Of a stretch of 64,000 bases of DNA, positions 1 to 7,375 are shown in pieces. Position 1 is the first letter of the stretch. Every line of letters starts with the position of its first letter. The stretch comes from PGYR01 sp034670025. GTDB taxonomy: Bacteria; Bacteroidota; Ignavibacteria; Kapaibacteriales; UBA2268. The position numbers and the translations under genes are program-made. The stretch lies in NCBI GenBank assembly GCA_034670025.1, contig JAXMOE010000002.1, positions 310,001-374,000 of the forward strand. Reading direction: 5' to 3'. The notes under the pieces were generated by a model. The model made no database searches, had not been told where the DNA came from, and worked only from the letters and a program-made list of their open reading frames with translations.

Positions 1-1
1 A

Positions 2-1030
2 AACAGAAAACCAGGTGCTACTATATTTGCTTCAGCTTCGGGAGTAAGTATTATGAGCGTGTTTAGTGATAATCTATCCACACTTGCATCGGTTGCAATT
101 GCGGCTACTATTTCTACTTTGCTTTTTATGAATTTCGATATGAAATTAGGTAATAGTGATGCCCAAAGTGCTGGAGTTACTTTAGCCCAAAATTATTACG
201 ATGATGCTTCTCATTCTGATATCCCAATAGTGGCATCAAAAGAGACTGAAACGAACAACACAAACAATCAAGAATATACACAAAGAAACAGTAGCAATAA
301 TATTGCTGGCGTTTATTCAAGTGAAACTGATGATAGAAATTCTAACAATCCTCTCATTTCTGACAACAGTAATGACGAATTTGTTTCATCTGTAAAGAAA
401 TCATCTGAGTTTATTGAAGCTTCTGAATCTTCGAATATTGCTTCATTGAATGAAAATAATATCCACGATGTTAGTAGCAATGGCTATGCGAGGGTGAAAG
501 TAACAATGGTCAATCATGAAAGTCAACCAGTAACACAACTCAACATAGAAAGAATTAATTACATAGAAGAAACAGGTTTTGCCCTTGAGTTAAGAGGTAG
601 CAATAACCCTGACCAAAATGAATTGCTTAATGATATGATGATTGGTGTGAATTTTGAAATCGTTGATGATTTACATGCTATTGGTCTAATTGGACGAGAG
701 CAATACGTTGTCCGTACTGCCAATCCACTTACTGCAACTGAGTCTGTTACTTATAGTAATGAATCTATGACATCGTTCAACCTTGGTCTTCGCTATGCTC
801 CAGATGAATTGATATTAGACGGAGTTGTTACCCCTTATGTTCAAGTAACTGGTGGTGGTTTGTCCGATGGATTTGCCATGGGGTTAGAGTCTGGACTTAT
901 GCTCAATCTGAATAGCACTTATTCACTAATGATTGGCTACGGTGCTAATTACGCTAAGTATAATTTTGAAAGCAAGCTCTACAATACTAGTAAAAATGGT
1001 ATAAACTTTGGGATGAGATACACATTCTAA
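2..1030 (+). CDS. C-terminal part of a membrane-anchored outer-membrane beta-barrel protein (5' truncated by window edge)
   Basis: The reading frame is open to the left edge, so this is the C-terminal part of a longer protein; the first ATG (53) need not be the true start. Counting from that ATG, residues about 9-28 form one hydrophobic helix. Residues about 35-145 are a low-complexity Asn/Ser/Glu linker. Residues about 150-325 have alternating amphipathic strands ending in an aromatic residue (GMRYTF), as in small OmpA-like or PorT-like barrels. The same order of helix, linker and C-terminal barrel occurs in the anti-sigma-like protein at 35634-36989, so the missing N-terminus may be an anti-sigma domain with an ECF sigma gene upstream. 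The architecture is visible; the regulatory role is inferred. It converges on folP, with the two stop codons abutting. Confidence 0.6.
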   Translation, partial: NRKPGATIFASASGVSIMSVFSDNLSTLASVAIAATISTLLFMNFDMKLGNSDAQSAGVTLAQNYYDDASHSDIPIVASKETETNNTNNQEYTQRNSSNNIAGVYSSETDDRNSNNPLISDNSNDEFVSSVKKSSEFIEASESSNIASLNENNIHDVSSNGYARVKVTMVNHESQPVTQLNIERINYIEETGFALELRGSNNPDQNELLNDMMIGVNFEIVDDLHAIGLIGREQYVVRTANPLTATESVTYSNESMTSFNLGLRYAPDELILDGVVTPYVQVTGGGLSDGFAMGLESGLMLNLNSTYSLMIGYGANYAKYNFESKLYNTSKNGINFGMRYTF

Positions 1031-1039
1031 TTAGAATGT
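1022..1039. terminator. Perfect 18-bp palindrome spanning two convergent stop codons
   Basis: ACATTCTAATTAGAATGT is its own reverse complement. It contains the TAA of the upstream barrel gene (1028-1030) and, on the minus strand, the TAA of folP (1031-1033). As RNA it would form a 7-bp stem with an AATT loop on either strand. There is no good T-tract, so a bidirectional terminator or mRNA 3'-end stabiliser is only a possibility. Confidence 0.35.
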
Positions 1040-1813
1040 ATTATTAATCTCTAACATTTCACGTATTAGTTTGACGTTGTGAACTCTGAGTATTTCGATA
1101 TTTTTATCGAGCAACTTGGAATGAATAAGAGCGGTGTGTGAGTCTCTATCTTTTGCATTCTCTATGCCGAACATCATTTTGATAAATGACTTTCTACTTA
1201 TACCAAGTAGTTGATGACCAGTTATTTGTTTGAATCTCTCCAAATTGTTGAGTAGTTCAACATTGTGTGTTAGTGTTTTGCCGAAGCCAATCCCAACATC
1301 GACTATAACTTTGCCATTTATGCCTTTGGCTTTTTCTGCCTGTTCGTTCAAGAAATCATACACTTCTTGGCATACATTGTTATAAGTAGGATTATTTTGC
1401 ATATTTTTCGGTGTGCCTTTCTTGTGCATTAGCACCAAATCCGCGTTATATTCTTTGGCTAGAATAACGAAACGTGGCTCTTCAACTAATCCACTAACAT
1501 CATTAATAATCGTAGCACCTAAGTCTAAAGCTTGCTTGGCTACTTCATACTTAGTTGTGTCTATTGATATTCTAATATCTTTATTTATTTCACGAATGCC
1601 TTCTATTACTGGAATTGTGCGGCTTATTTCTTCTGTAACAGTAACTGGTTCAGAGCCGGGGCGTGTGCTTTCTCCACCTATGTCAATTATTTCGGCACCA
1701 TCGTCTATTAGCTTAAGCGAGTGGGTAACAGCTGCCTTTGTTGTGTTGTAATCACCACCATCGGAAAATGAATTGGGAGTTACATTGATTATACCCATTA
1801 TTATTGGCTTCAT
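1031..1813 (-). CDS. folP: Dihydropteroate synthase
   Basis: FolP condenses 6-hydroxymethyl-dihydropterin pyrophosphate with p-aminobenzoate in cytoplasmic folate synthesis and is the sulfonamide target. At 260 residues it has normal length for a TIM-barrel DHPS. Family signatures are visible in order: MGIINVTPNSFSDGG at residues 6-20, the pterin-binding DIGGESTRPGSEPV near 45, SIDTTK near 85 and NDVSG near 104, with a C-terminal GISRKSF. The start is supported by an AAGGAG Shine-Dalgarno about 8 bases upstream of the ATG. The gene begins directly after the stop of the Lon-N-domain gene with no gap, so the two are probably co-transcribed. No other folate gene is present nearby. Confidence 0.95.
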   Translation of the reverse strand: MKPIIMGIINVTPNSFSDGGDYNTTKAAVTHSLKLIDDGAEIIDIGGESTRPGSEPVTVTEEISRTIPVIEGIREINKDIRISIDTTKYEVAKQALDLGATIINDVSGLVEEPRFVILAKEYNADLVLMHKKGTPKNMQNNPTYNNVCQEVYDFLNEQAEKAKGINGKVIVDVGIGFGKTLTHNVELLNNLERFKQITGHQLLGISRKSFIKMMFGIENAKDRDSHTALIHSKLLDKNIEILRVHNVKLIREMLEINNTF

Positions 1814-2443
1814 TTATTTCTCCTTAGGAGGCAAGTAGCCGTCATTTCTGATTATTTTTTCGACTTCTACTGCTTTGTCAACTGATGGTTTAATACTTTC
1901 CAAATGTTTTCTGATGTAGTCTAATCTCATATTCTCACTATTCATTTCTAATAGAGCTTGTTTCTGTTTGGCAATCAATCCTGACTTTTGGGCAAAATAA
2001 TAGCTCGCTAATTTACCTTCTAATGTTTCTTTGGTTGTCCGCTGCACCCTGAACACTGGTATTTTGTTTGTGATAAAGTTATAGAGCTCTAAACATTCGT
2101 CGAGTAGCGTGTCGTCCAACTTTTCATCCATATCTTCTAATATCTTGACATCACCTACTAATAGCCCATCTTCCCGTTCTTCAATATGGTTAATCAAGTA
2201 TTTGCTTCGACCAATGACATTCAAATCCATTTTGCCGTCGTCATATTTTTTAATCAATTTGTGAACTTTGGCCGTGCAACCAATTGAGAGTATATTATTC
2301 CCGCTGGCATAGACTACACCGAACTCTTTGTCTTCTTCACTACACTCAGAAAGCAGCTTTTTGTACCTGTCTTCAAATATGTGAAGAGGGTAGATTGATT
2401 CAGGGAATAATACTATATTTAGTGGAAATAGTCCAATTTTCAT
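1814..2443 (-). CDS. Lon N-terminal (LON substrate-binding) domain protein
   Basis: A 209-residue protein consisting essentially of the N-terminal substrate-recognition domain of Lon protease (PF02190-type), without the AAA+ ATPase or Ser-Lys protease parts. The opening residues, MKIGLFPLNIVLFPE followed by PLHIFEDRYKKL, are characteristic. The middle part (GCTAKVHKLIKKYDDGKMDLNVIGRSKY) matches the PUA-like beta barrel, and the C-terminal third is a helical bundle. Standalone versions are widespread in bacteria. They probably bind unfolded peptide or act as adaptors, but no defined reaction is known. The gene is directly upstream of folP with no gap and about 95 bases downstream of the btaA-like gene on the same strand. 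Confidence 0.85.
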   Translation of the reverse strand: MKIGLFPLNIVLFPESIYPLHIFEDRYKKLLSECSEEDKEFGVVYASGNNILSIGCTAKVHKLIKKYDDGKMDLNVIGRSKYLINHIEEREDGLLVGDVKILEDMDEKLDDTLLDECLELYNFITNKIPVFRVQRTTKETLEGKLASYYFAQKSGLIAKQKQALLEMNSENMRLDYIRKHLESIKPSVDKAVEVEKIIRNDGYLPPKEK

Positions 2444-2538
2444 TTAGATTTACATCTTGTTGATTAATTCTGATGTAAAATAACACACAGAGCTGATAAT
2501 AGTAGAATTGTTGGAAAAATAATGTACCTAAGACTTAG

Positions 2539-3669
2539 CTACTTCATCACACCAAAGTTTACACTACCATAAGTTCCAACTCTGCCACGATTAGTAAAGC
2601 CGTCAGTTAGGCCATCTCTGTACTCTATTTCATTTTGTATTTCTGGTATCAAGTAATCTCTCGTGCTGGCAGCAGAGCGGAATAGGATCTTAGCATTTGG
2701 TTCGGCTACTCTTTTTATCTGTTCCCAAACTTTTAGTTGAGTGCTTTTGTCTTTCCAAAACCAATCGAAATGGTCTAATAATATAATGTGAGTGTATGAG
2801 TTATCAGCTGATTGTTCTAAAACATTATAGAATGTGTCAGTGATTAGATTGACCTTATCAGAATTTTGTTTTAACAATTCAAAATTCTCCTGTTTCAGAT
2901 AGTTCGGGCAAGTTTCTATAGAATATTTCCCATTGATATATAAAGACCAGAAGTAATTTTCAGATAACCTAAATTCGTTAAACACAGTACTTAGTGAGCC
3001 AACAACAAATTTGTACATATCGTGATATTCGTTGTGTTTTTTGACTAATTCATACTGTTGGTCTGGTATACCGAACAATGAAAGTGATAACTTGTTCGAT
3101 AGCAAAAGGCGTGCAAACCAGTTGTCAAAAAGGAATGATTCCAATTCTTTATACTTTCGGTGCTGTTGCTCCAAGCTCGTAGTTGCTGCTAACTCTAATA
3201 CTAAACGTCTTAGCTTTGGACTAAGCTTTTGATGATAATGAAACCCTCGTGCTATTAGCCCAGAAGTACCATAGTGGTAGAAGCTAAGTTTCGAAGAAAA
3301 ATAATCCTTCTTGTTTAGCCAAAAATTGTAAGTTCTTTTAGTAAGATGGGGTTTTAATGCTTTCAAAAGAGAAGGGAAGCCGGAAAAATGACCTTTACCA
3401 AACATATCGAATAGGTTAGTATGAGTGTTCGATTTGATAATGGCAAGCTTAAGCTCTGCCAAAGCAGACTGTGAGGGGTTAAGGTCAACAGAGGTGATAG
3501 ATTTTGGAGAATCGAGTAGATAGTCCAATATATTATCACCAGCACTGGTGATTGTTAACATCTTGCTATGTTCATCTAAGTTCAGTAGTTTTCTATCGAT
3601 AGCGGGATCTTCCCAGCTAGAATTAAAAATAATTTGATCTTTTATGAAATATTTGAATAAAAAGTTCAA
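2539..3669 (-). CDS. btaA: BtaA-like S-adenosylmethionine:diacylglycerol 3-amino-3-carboxypropyltransferase (DUF3419)
   Basis: Members of this family transfer the 3-amino-3-carboxypropyl group of SAM to diacylglycerol, the first step in betaine-lipid (DGTS) synthesis. Family marks are the N-terminal IIFNSSWEDPAIDR (residues about 13-26), the SAM-fold stretch ITSAGDNILDYLL (about 41-53), the acidic-loop motif SVDLNPSQ (about 60-67) followed by a helix, and the C-terminal LDHFDWFW and LFRSAA blocks. The 376-residue length is close to the single-domain family. No ATG precedes the conserved SWEDPAID, so the start appears to be TTG at 3669. No BtaB-type methyltransferase lies next to it. Function is assigned from family; substrate specificity is not shown by the sequence. 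Confidence 0.78.
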   Translation of the reverse strand: MNFLFKYFIKDQIIFNSSWEDPAIDRKLLNLDEHSKMLTITSAGDNILDYLLDSPKSITSVDLNPSQSALAELKLAIIKSNTHTNLFDMFGKGHFSGFPSLLKALKPHLTKRTYNFWLNKKDYFSSKLSFYHYGTSGLIARGFHYHQKLSPKLRRLVLELAATTSLEQQHRKYKELESFLFDNWFARLLLSNKLSLSLFGIPDQQYELVKKHNEYHDMYKFVVGSLSTVFNEFRLSENYFWSLYINGKYSIETCPNYLKQENFELLKQNSDKVNLITDTFYNVLEQSADNSYTHIILLDHFDWFWKDKSTQLKVWEQIKRVAEPNAKILFRSAASTRDYLIPEIQNEIEYRDGLTDGFTNRGRVGTYGSVNFGVMK

Positions 3670-3778
3670 TAAATAAATTAGTTTTTTTTAAATTGCAAAC
3701 CTTGTTCTAACAAAATATGATAAAATATTGAAGAAATGGAGAGTAGTACAAAGAAAAATAGAAATATTTTCCATAAAA

Positions 3779-3810
3779 CTTGCTTTTCTCATTTCTATCA
3801 ATTAATTTTG
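3779..3810 (+). promoter_or_regulatory. Candidate Bacteroidota-type promoter for the tRNA cluster
   Basis: TAATTTTG at 3803-3810 exactly fits the Bacteroidota -7 consensus TAnnTTTG. A partial -33 element (CTTG, 3779-3782) lies 20 bases upstream of it. Transcription would begin about 12 bases before tRNA-Tyr. The site is in the 158-base divergent gap between the btaA-like gene and the tRNAs, which holds nothing else recognisable. Confidence 0.45.
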
Positions 3811-3827
3811 TAAGCTCAAATATATTG

Positions 3828-3910
3828 GGGCAGGTACCGAAGCGGTCAACCGGGGCAGACTGTAAATCTGCTGGGGCAACCCTACGGAGGTTCGAATCCT
3901 TCCCTGCCCA
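3828..3910 (+). tRNA. tRNA-Tyr (GTA)
   Basis: Acceptor arms GGGCAGG (3828-3834) and CCTGCCC (3903-3909) pair fully. Anticodon stem GCAGA/TCTGC encloses loop CTGTAAA with anticodon GTA at 3862-3864. A long variable arm (class II) is present, as expected for bacterial tRNA-Tyr, followed by GGTTCGAATCC in the T arm. The CCA end is not encoded. Confidence 0.96.
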
Positions 3911-3934
3911 CTATAGATAAGCAAAATTACAAGT

Positions 3935-4007
3935 GCGGGAGTAGCTCAGTTGGTAGAGCATCAGCCTTCCAAGCTGAGGGTCGCGGGTTCGAGTCTCGTC
4001 TCCCGCT
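3935..4007 (+). tRNA. tRNA-Gly (TCC)
   Basis: Acceptor arms GCGGGAG (3935-3941) and CTCCCGC (4000-4006) pair fully. Anticodon stem TCAGC/GCTGA encloses loop CTTCCAA with anticodon TCC at 3968-3970. The T loop is GGGTTCGAGTC. The CCA end is not encoded. It lies 24 bases downstream of tRNA-Tyr and is followed by a strong terminator hairpin. Confidence 0.96.
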
Positions 4008-4061
4008 CAAAATTTTGGTGTCAATTATGAGCAACCAGTGCAAAATATGAAAGTTTTTTAG

Positions 4062-4092
4062 TTGAGGTAAAGTGTTTTATCTCAATTTTTTT
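4062..4092 (+). terminator. Intrinsic terminator between tRNA-Gly and tRNA-Thr
   Basis: TTGAGGTAAA (4062-4071) pairs with TTTATCTCAA (4076-4085), a 10-bp stem with one G-U pair and a GTGT loop, followed directly by seven T residues (4086-4092). It would end the Tyr-Gly transcript and make Thr-Trp-secE-nusG a separate unit, or else act as an attenuator. Confidence 0.75.
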
Positions 4093-4119
4093 CTATTTTG
4101 CTGAGTTTTGTGTGCTGAT

Positions 4120-4192
<73 letters not shown>

Positions 4193-4237
4193 CAAAAATG
4201 TGATTTGAAATTTAGTGTATTAAAAGACTAAACACAC

Positions 4238-4310
4238 ACGGGTGTAGCTCAATTGGTAGAGTAGTGGTCTCCAAAACCATTGGCTGTGGGTTCAAGTCCT
4301 ACCACCCGTG
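4238..4310 (+). tRNA. tRNA-Trp (CCA)
   Basis: Acceptor arms ACGGGTG (4238-4244) and CACCCGT (4303-4309) pair fully, with discriminator G. The anticodon loop CTCCAAA carries CCA at 4271-4273. It sits 45 bases after tRNA-Thr and 26 bases before secE, the usual position of tRNA-Trp ahead of secE-nusG. The tuf gene commonly found between the two tRNAs is missing. Confidence 0.95.
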
Positions 4311-4336
4311 CAAATAATATAACTTAAGAGTTTTAT

Positions 4337-4531
4337 ATGATAGGAAAAATAAAAAAAATAACAGAAGAAGTAACTGCCGAGATGAAAAAGGTAGCTTGGC
4401 CAACGAAGGAACACCTTCTTAAGTCGAGCCAAATCGTTGTTGTAGTTACTGCAGTTATTACTCTAATAGTCGCAGTATTTGACTATATAATAAAAACTGG
4501 TGTAGATCAGTTGTTCGCAATATTTGGATAA
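4337..4531 (+). CDS. secE: Preprotein translocase subunit SecE
   Basis: SecE clamps SecY in the SecYEG channel of the inner membrane. This is the short single-helix form (64 residues) found in most bacteria outside Gammaproteobacteria. An amphipathic N-terminal helix carries the family core EMKKVAWPTKEHL (residues about 15-27), followed by one membrane helix (residues about 32-54, QIVVVVTAVITLIVAVFDYI). It lies between tRNA-Trp and nusG, nine bases ahead of nusG, the classic arrangement that supports the call despite the short length. Confidence 0.95.
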   Translation: MIGKIKKITEEVTAEMKKVAWPTKEHLLKSSQIVVVVTAVITLIVAVFDYIIKTGVDQLFAIFG

Positions 4532-4539
4532 GATAATAT

Positions 4540-5124
4540 ATGTATGATCCGCAAGCAATAGAAGAAGAAAGGAAAAAGCCCAATTGGTACGCTTTACGTA
4601 CTTTTACTGGTCACGAACAAAAAGTTAAAAACCTAATAGAGGTAGAATCTAAAAGGTTAGGGATAGATGAACGAATATTGGAAGTCGTTATTCCCGAAGA
4701 AACTGTGTTCGAGGTAAGAGGTGGGAAAAGACGTACTAAGACTAGGAACTTTTTGCCTGGCTATATTATTCTTCATGCTGTATTGGATCTGAAAGTACAA
4801 GATGTTGTTCAAAATTTGCCTTCAGTAGTAAGTTTCGTGGGAAGAAGAAGCGAAGCCACTCCTTTACGTAAGGATGAAGTAGATAGAATAATCGGAAGAT
4901 TAGAAGAAAGAAAAGACATAGCACAAGTAGAAACACAATTTGAAATTGGGGATCCTATTAAAGTAATAGATGGTCCATTCAATACATTTAGTGGTACTGT
5001 GAAAGAAGTCAATAATGATAAACAGAAATTAAAAGTGGAAGTGGGAATCTTGGGCAGGAAAACTCCTGTCGAGCTTGATTTTACTCAAGTTGAAATAGAG
5101 AACCCTTCTGATAGTAATAATTAA
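4540..5124 (+). CDS. nusG: Transcription termination/antitermination protein NusG
   Basis: NusG binds the RNA polymerase clamp, promotes processive elongation, and couples transcription to Rho or to the ribosome. The 194-residue protein has the NGN domain (residues about 15-115, starting NWYALRTFTGHEQKV, with the LPGYI motif near residue 72) and the C-terminal KOW domain (residues about 137-187, core GDPIKVIDGPFNTFSGTV). No convincing Shine-Dalgarno precedes the ATG, which lies nine bases after secE; translation may be coupled. Its position between secE and rplK is canonical. Confidence 0.97.
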   Translation: MYDPQAIEEERKKPNWYALRTFTGHEQKVKNLIEVESKRLGIDERILEVVIPEETVFEVRGGKRRTKTRNFLPGYIILHAVLDLKVQDVVQNLPSVVSFVGRRSEATPLRKDEVDRIIGRLEERKDIAQVETQFEIGDPIKVIDGPFNTFSGTVKEVNNDKQKLKVEVGILGRKTPVELDFTQVEIENPSDSNN

Positions 5125-5144
5125 TATTAAACACAGAGTTTAAA

Positions 5145-5570
5145 ATGGCTAAAAAAGTTGCTGGTACATTCAAGCTGCAGTTAAAAGCCGGTGAAGCGTC
5201 AATGGCCCCACCAGTAGGTCCTGCTTTCGGTCAAAGAGGTTTGAATGGTATGGAATTCGTAAAGGCATTCAATGCGCAAACTCAGAAAGACAGGGGCTTA
5301 ATTATCCCTGCTGAGGTTACGTTTTTTGCTGATAAGTCTTTTACGTTTGTTACCAAATCTCCTCCTGCTGCAGTGCTAATCAAAAATGCATTAAAGTTGA
5401 AAAGTGGTTCGGGCGAACCGAACAAAATTAAAGTAGGTGTTATCACTCGTGCTCAGTGCGAAGAGATAGCAAAGGTTAAAATGGAAGATTTGAATTGCAC
5501 ATCAATGGATTCGGCAGTAGAGATGATAAAAGGTACTGCTCGAGCTATGGGTGTTAACTTCAAAGGTTAA
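5145..5570 (+). CDS. rplK: 50S ribosomal protein L11
   Basis: L11 forms the GTPase-associated stalk base with L10 and 23S rRNA. It has the standard 141 residues. The N-terminal domain carries the invariant APPVGPAFGQRGLN (residues about 21-34), and the C-terminal RNA-binding domain has the KSPPAA motif and GTARAMG near the end. It is 20 bases after nusG and 32 bases before rplA, in the universal nusG-rplK-rplA order. Confidence 0.98.
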   Translation: MAKKVAGTFKLQLKAGEASMAPPVGPAFGQRGLNGMEFVKAFNAQTQKDRGLIIPAEVTFFADKSFTFVTKSPPAAVLIKNALKLKSGSGEPNKIKVGVITRAQCEEIAKVKMEDLNCTSMDSAVEMIKGTARAMGVNFKG

Positions 5571-5602
5571 TTCTGCTATATTAAATATATTGGAACAATA
5601 AA

Positions 5603-6304
5603 ATGAACAAACGTGGTAAAGGATACAAGTCGATTGTATCAAAATTAGACAAGAATAAAAAATATACAGTAGATGAAGCCATTGAATTTATAAAAGCAAA
5701 TCCATCTGCTAAATTCGATGAATCATTCGAAATATCTATGCACTTAGGTGTTGATCCTCGTAAGTCTGACCAAAATATCCGTGGTACGGTTTCGTTACCC
5801 CACGGTACTGGTAAGTCTGTACGAGTATTAGTGTTTGCTAAAACTCCAAAAGACAAAGAAGCTTTGGATGCAGGTGCTGATTATGCTGGATTGGACGAAT
5901 ATGTTGATAAAATCAAATCAGGTTGGGCCGACGTTGATGTAGTTGTTGCTACACCAGACGTTATGGGTGAAGTTGGTAAATTGGGTCGTATATTGGGACC
6001 CCGTGGACTAATGCCAAACCCTAAGATTGGAACAGTTACTTTTGACGTAGCGAAAGCTGTGGAAGAGTTGAAAGCTGGTAAGATAGAGTACAGAGTAGAT
6101 AAGTCTGGAAATATTGCTGGTGCTGTTGGCAAACGTGGCTTTGATCATGATTCACTAAAAGATAATGTTAATTTGTTTTACGAGACTATTTTGAAGAGCA
6201 GACCTGCTTCTACAAAAGGTAAATACATTAAGAGTGTATTTTTCTCTTCGACTATGGGCCCAAGTTTGGCTATAGACGAGAGCTCTTTTATTACAAAGAA
6301 ATAA
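5603..6304 (+). CDS. rplA: 50S ribosomal protein L1
   Basis: L1 forms the mobile stalk at the ribosomal E site and in many bacteria represses its own operon by binding the mRNA leader. At 233 residues it has usual length. Family blocks include the N-terminal NKRGKGYKSIV, the central RILGPRGLMPNPKIGTV (residues about 132-148), the GKIEYRVDKSGNIAGAVGK block and the C-terminal FFSSTMGPSLAID. A 96-base gap separates it from rplJ, the longest within this ribosomal block before rplL. Confidence 0.98.
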   Translation: MNKRGKGYKSIVSKLDKNKKYTVDEAIEFIKANPSAKFDESFEISMHLGVDPRKSDQNIRGTVSLPHGTGKSVRVLVFAKTPKDKEALDAGADYAGLDEYVDKIKSGWADVDVVVATPDVMGEVGKLGRILGPRGLMPNPKIGTVTFDVAKAVEELKAGKIEYRVDKSGNIAGAVGKRGFDHDSLKDNVNLFYETILKSRPASTKGKYIKSVFFSSTMGPSLAIDESSFITKK

Positions 6305-6346
6305 TATAAATAAGAAATAAAACAAGAAAATTTACGCACTCTAATT

Positions 6347-6368
6347 ATTAAATGCTTCTACATTTAAT
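6347..6368 (+). promoter_or_regulatory. Hairpin in the rplA-rplJ spacer, possible L10 leader element
   Basis: ATTAAATG (6347-6354) pairs perfectly with CATTTAAT (6361-6368) around a 6-base loop, 33 bases before the rplJ start. In many bacteria this spacer holds the autoregulatory L10-L12 binding site. The stem is AT-rich and no conserved kink-turn was identified, so the role is uncertain. Confidence 0.3.
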
Positions 6369-6400
6369 CCATAATTGGATAACAAAAGGTAATAAATACA

Positions 6401-6931
6401 ATGATTACATTAGAGCAAAAGAAACAAACGGTTGAAGAAATACAAGGTTACTTAGAAGAAGCGAGCGCTGCTTACTTAATCGACTTTGAATTCATGACAG
6501 TAGCTGAAGCAAATGCTTTCAGAGCTGAATTGAAGAAAGGGGACTTTAAGTACAAAGTTGCAAAGAACACATTGTTCCGCAAAGCTTTGGAAGGAAATGA
6601 AAATTTCCAATTCCAAGACGACGACTTCAAAGGTTACTCTGGTATGGTATTCGGCTACGAAGATCCTGTTACACCTGCTAAAATCATCAAGAAAGCTTTC
6701 GAAGACAAAGAAAGACCAAAGTTGAAAGCGGCTATTATCGATGGTAAATACTTCGATAGTACTCAGCTCAAAACATTGGCTGCATTGCCTACGAAAGAAG
6801 ATATCATGGCTGCTATCGTTGGTTCTATCAACGCTCCAGCTTCTGGCATTGTTGGTGCTATTGGTGCTGTAATGCGCGATCTTGCCTACGTGATTCACGA
6901 AGGTGTTAAATCAAAAAGCGATGTCGCTTAA
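6401..6931 (+). CDS. rplJ: 50S ribosomal protein L10
   Basis: L10 anchors L7/L12 dimers to the ribosomal stalk base. The 176-residue protein has the normal N-terminal rRNA-binding region (QKKQTVEEIQGYLEEASAAY at residues 6-25, then the DFKYKVAKNTLFRKAL motif near 50) and a C-terminal helix for L12 dimers (residues about 135-175). Its order before rplL with a 53-base spacer is standard. Confidence 0.97.
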   Translation: MITLEQKKQTVEEIQGYLEEASAAYLIDFEFMTVAEANAFRAELKKGDFKYKVAKNTLFRKALEGNENFQFQDDDFKGYSGMVFGYEDPVTPAKIIKKAFEDKERPKLKAAIIDGKYFDSTQLKTLAALPTKEDIMAAIVGSINAPASGIVGAIGAVMRDLAYVIHEGVKSKSDVA

Positions 6932-6984
6932 ATAAAAAGAAACAATTAATTTATACAAAATAATATTTTATTAGGAGTTATAGA

Positions 6985-7362
6985 ATGTCTGAAACAGTTG
7001 ACAAACTAGTAGATCAAATCTCGGCACTTACATTAGTAGAAGCTGCTGAGTTGAAAGAAGCATTAGAAGAAAAGTTTGGTGTTAGCGCTGCTGCTCCAGT
7101 TATGATTGCTGGCGCTGCTGGCGGTGATGCTGGTGGTGGTGAAGAAGCTAAAGATAGCTTTGATGTTGAATTAACTGAAATTGGTGGTAGTAAACTTAAT
7201 GTTATTAAAGCAGTAAGAGAAATCACTGGTCTTGGCTTAAAAGAAGCTAAAGAAAAAGTTGAATCTGCACCAGTTGTGATTAAAGAAGAAGCTGACAAAG
7301 CTGAAGCTGAAGAACTAAAAGGCAAGCTTGAAGAAGCTGGCGCTAAAGTTACTTTAAAATAA
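6985..7362 (+). CDS. rplL: 50S ribosomal protein L7/L12
   Basis: This multi-copy stalk protein recruits and activates translational GTPases. The 125-residue protein has an N-terminal dimerisation domain (residues about 1-35), an Ala/Gly-rich hinge (about 36-52) and the C-terminal factor-binding domain (about 57-125) with KLNVIKAVREITGLGLKEAK. A TAGGAG Shine-Dalgarno lies just upstream of the ATG, stronger than in the flanking ribosomal genes, consistent with its excess synthesis. A terminator or attenuator hairpin follows the stop within 20 bases. Confidence 0.98.
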   Translation: MSETVDKLVDQISALTLVEAAELKEALEEKFGVSAAAPVMIAGAAGGDAGGGEEAKDSFDVELTEIGGSKLNVIKAVREITGLGLKEAKEKVESAPVVIKEEADKAEAEELKGKLEEAGAKVTLK

Positions 7363-7375
7363 GTATTTTACTTAT

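Noticed and set aside
4008..4119. Small gene between tRNA-Gly and tRNA-Thr
   Set aside because: No reading frame of coding character; the interval is explained by the terminator hairpin and a short leader.
6476..6898. Minus-strand open frame opposite rplJ
   Set aside because: Fully antisense to L10. The product has no recognisable domain and the codon pattern belongs to rplJ.
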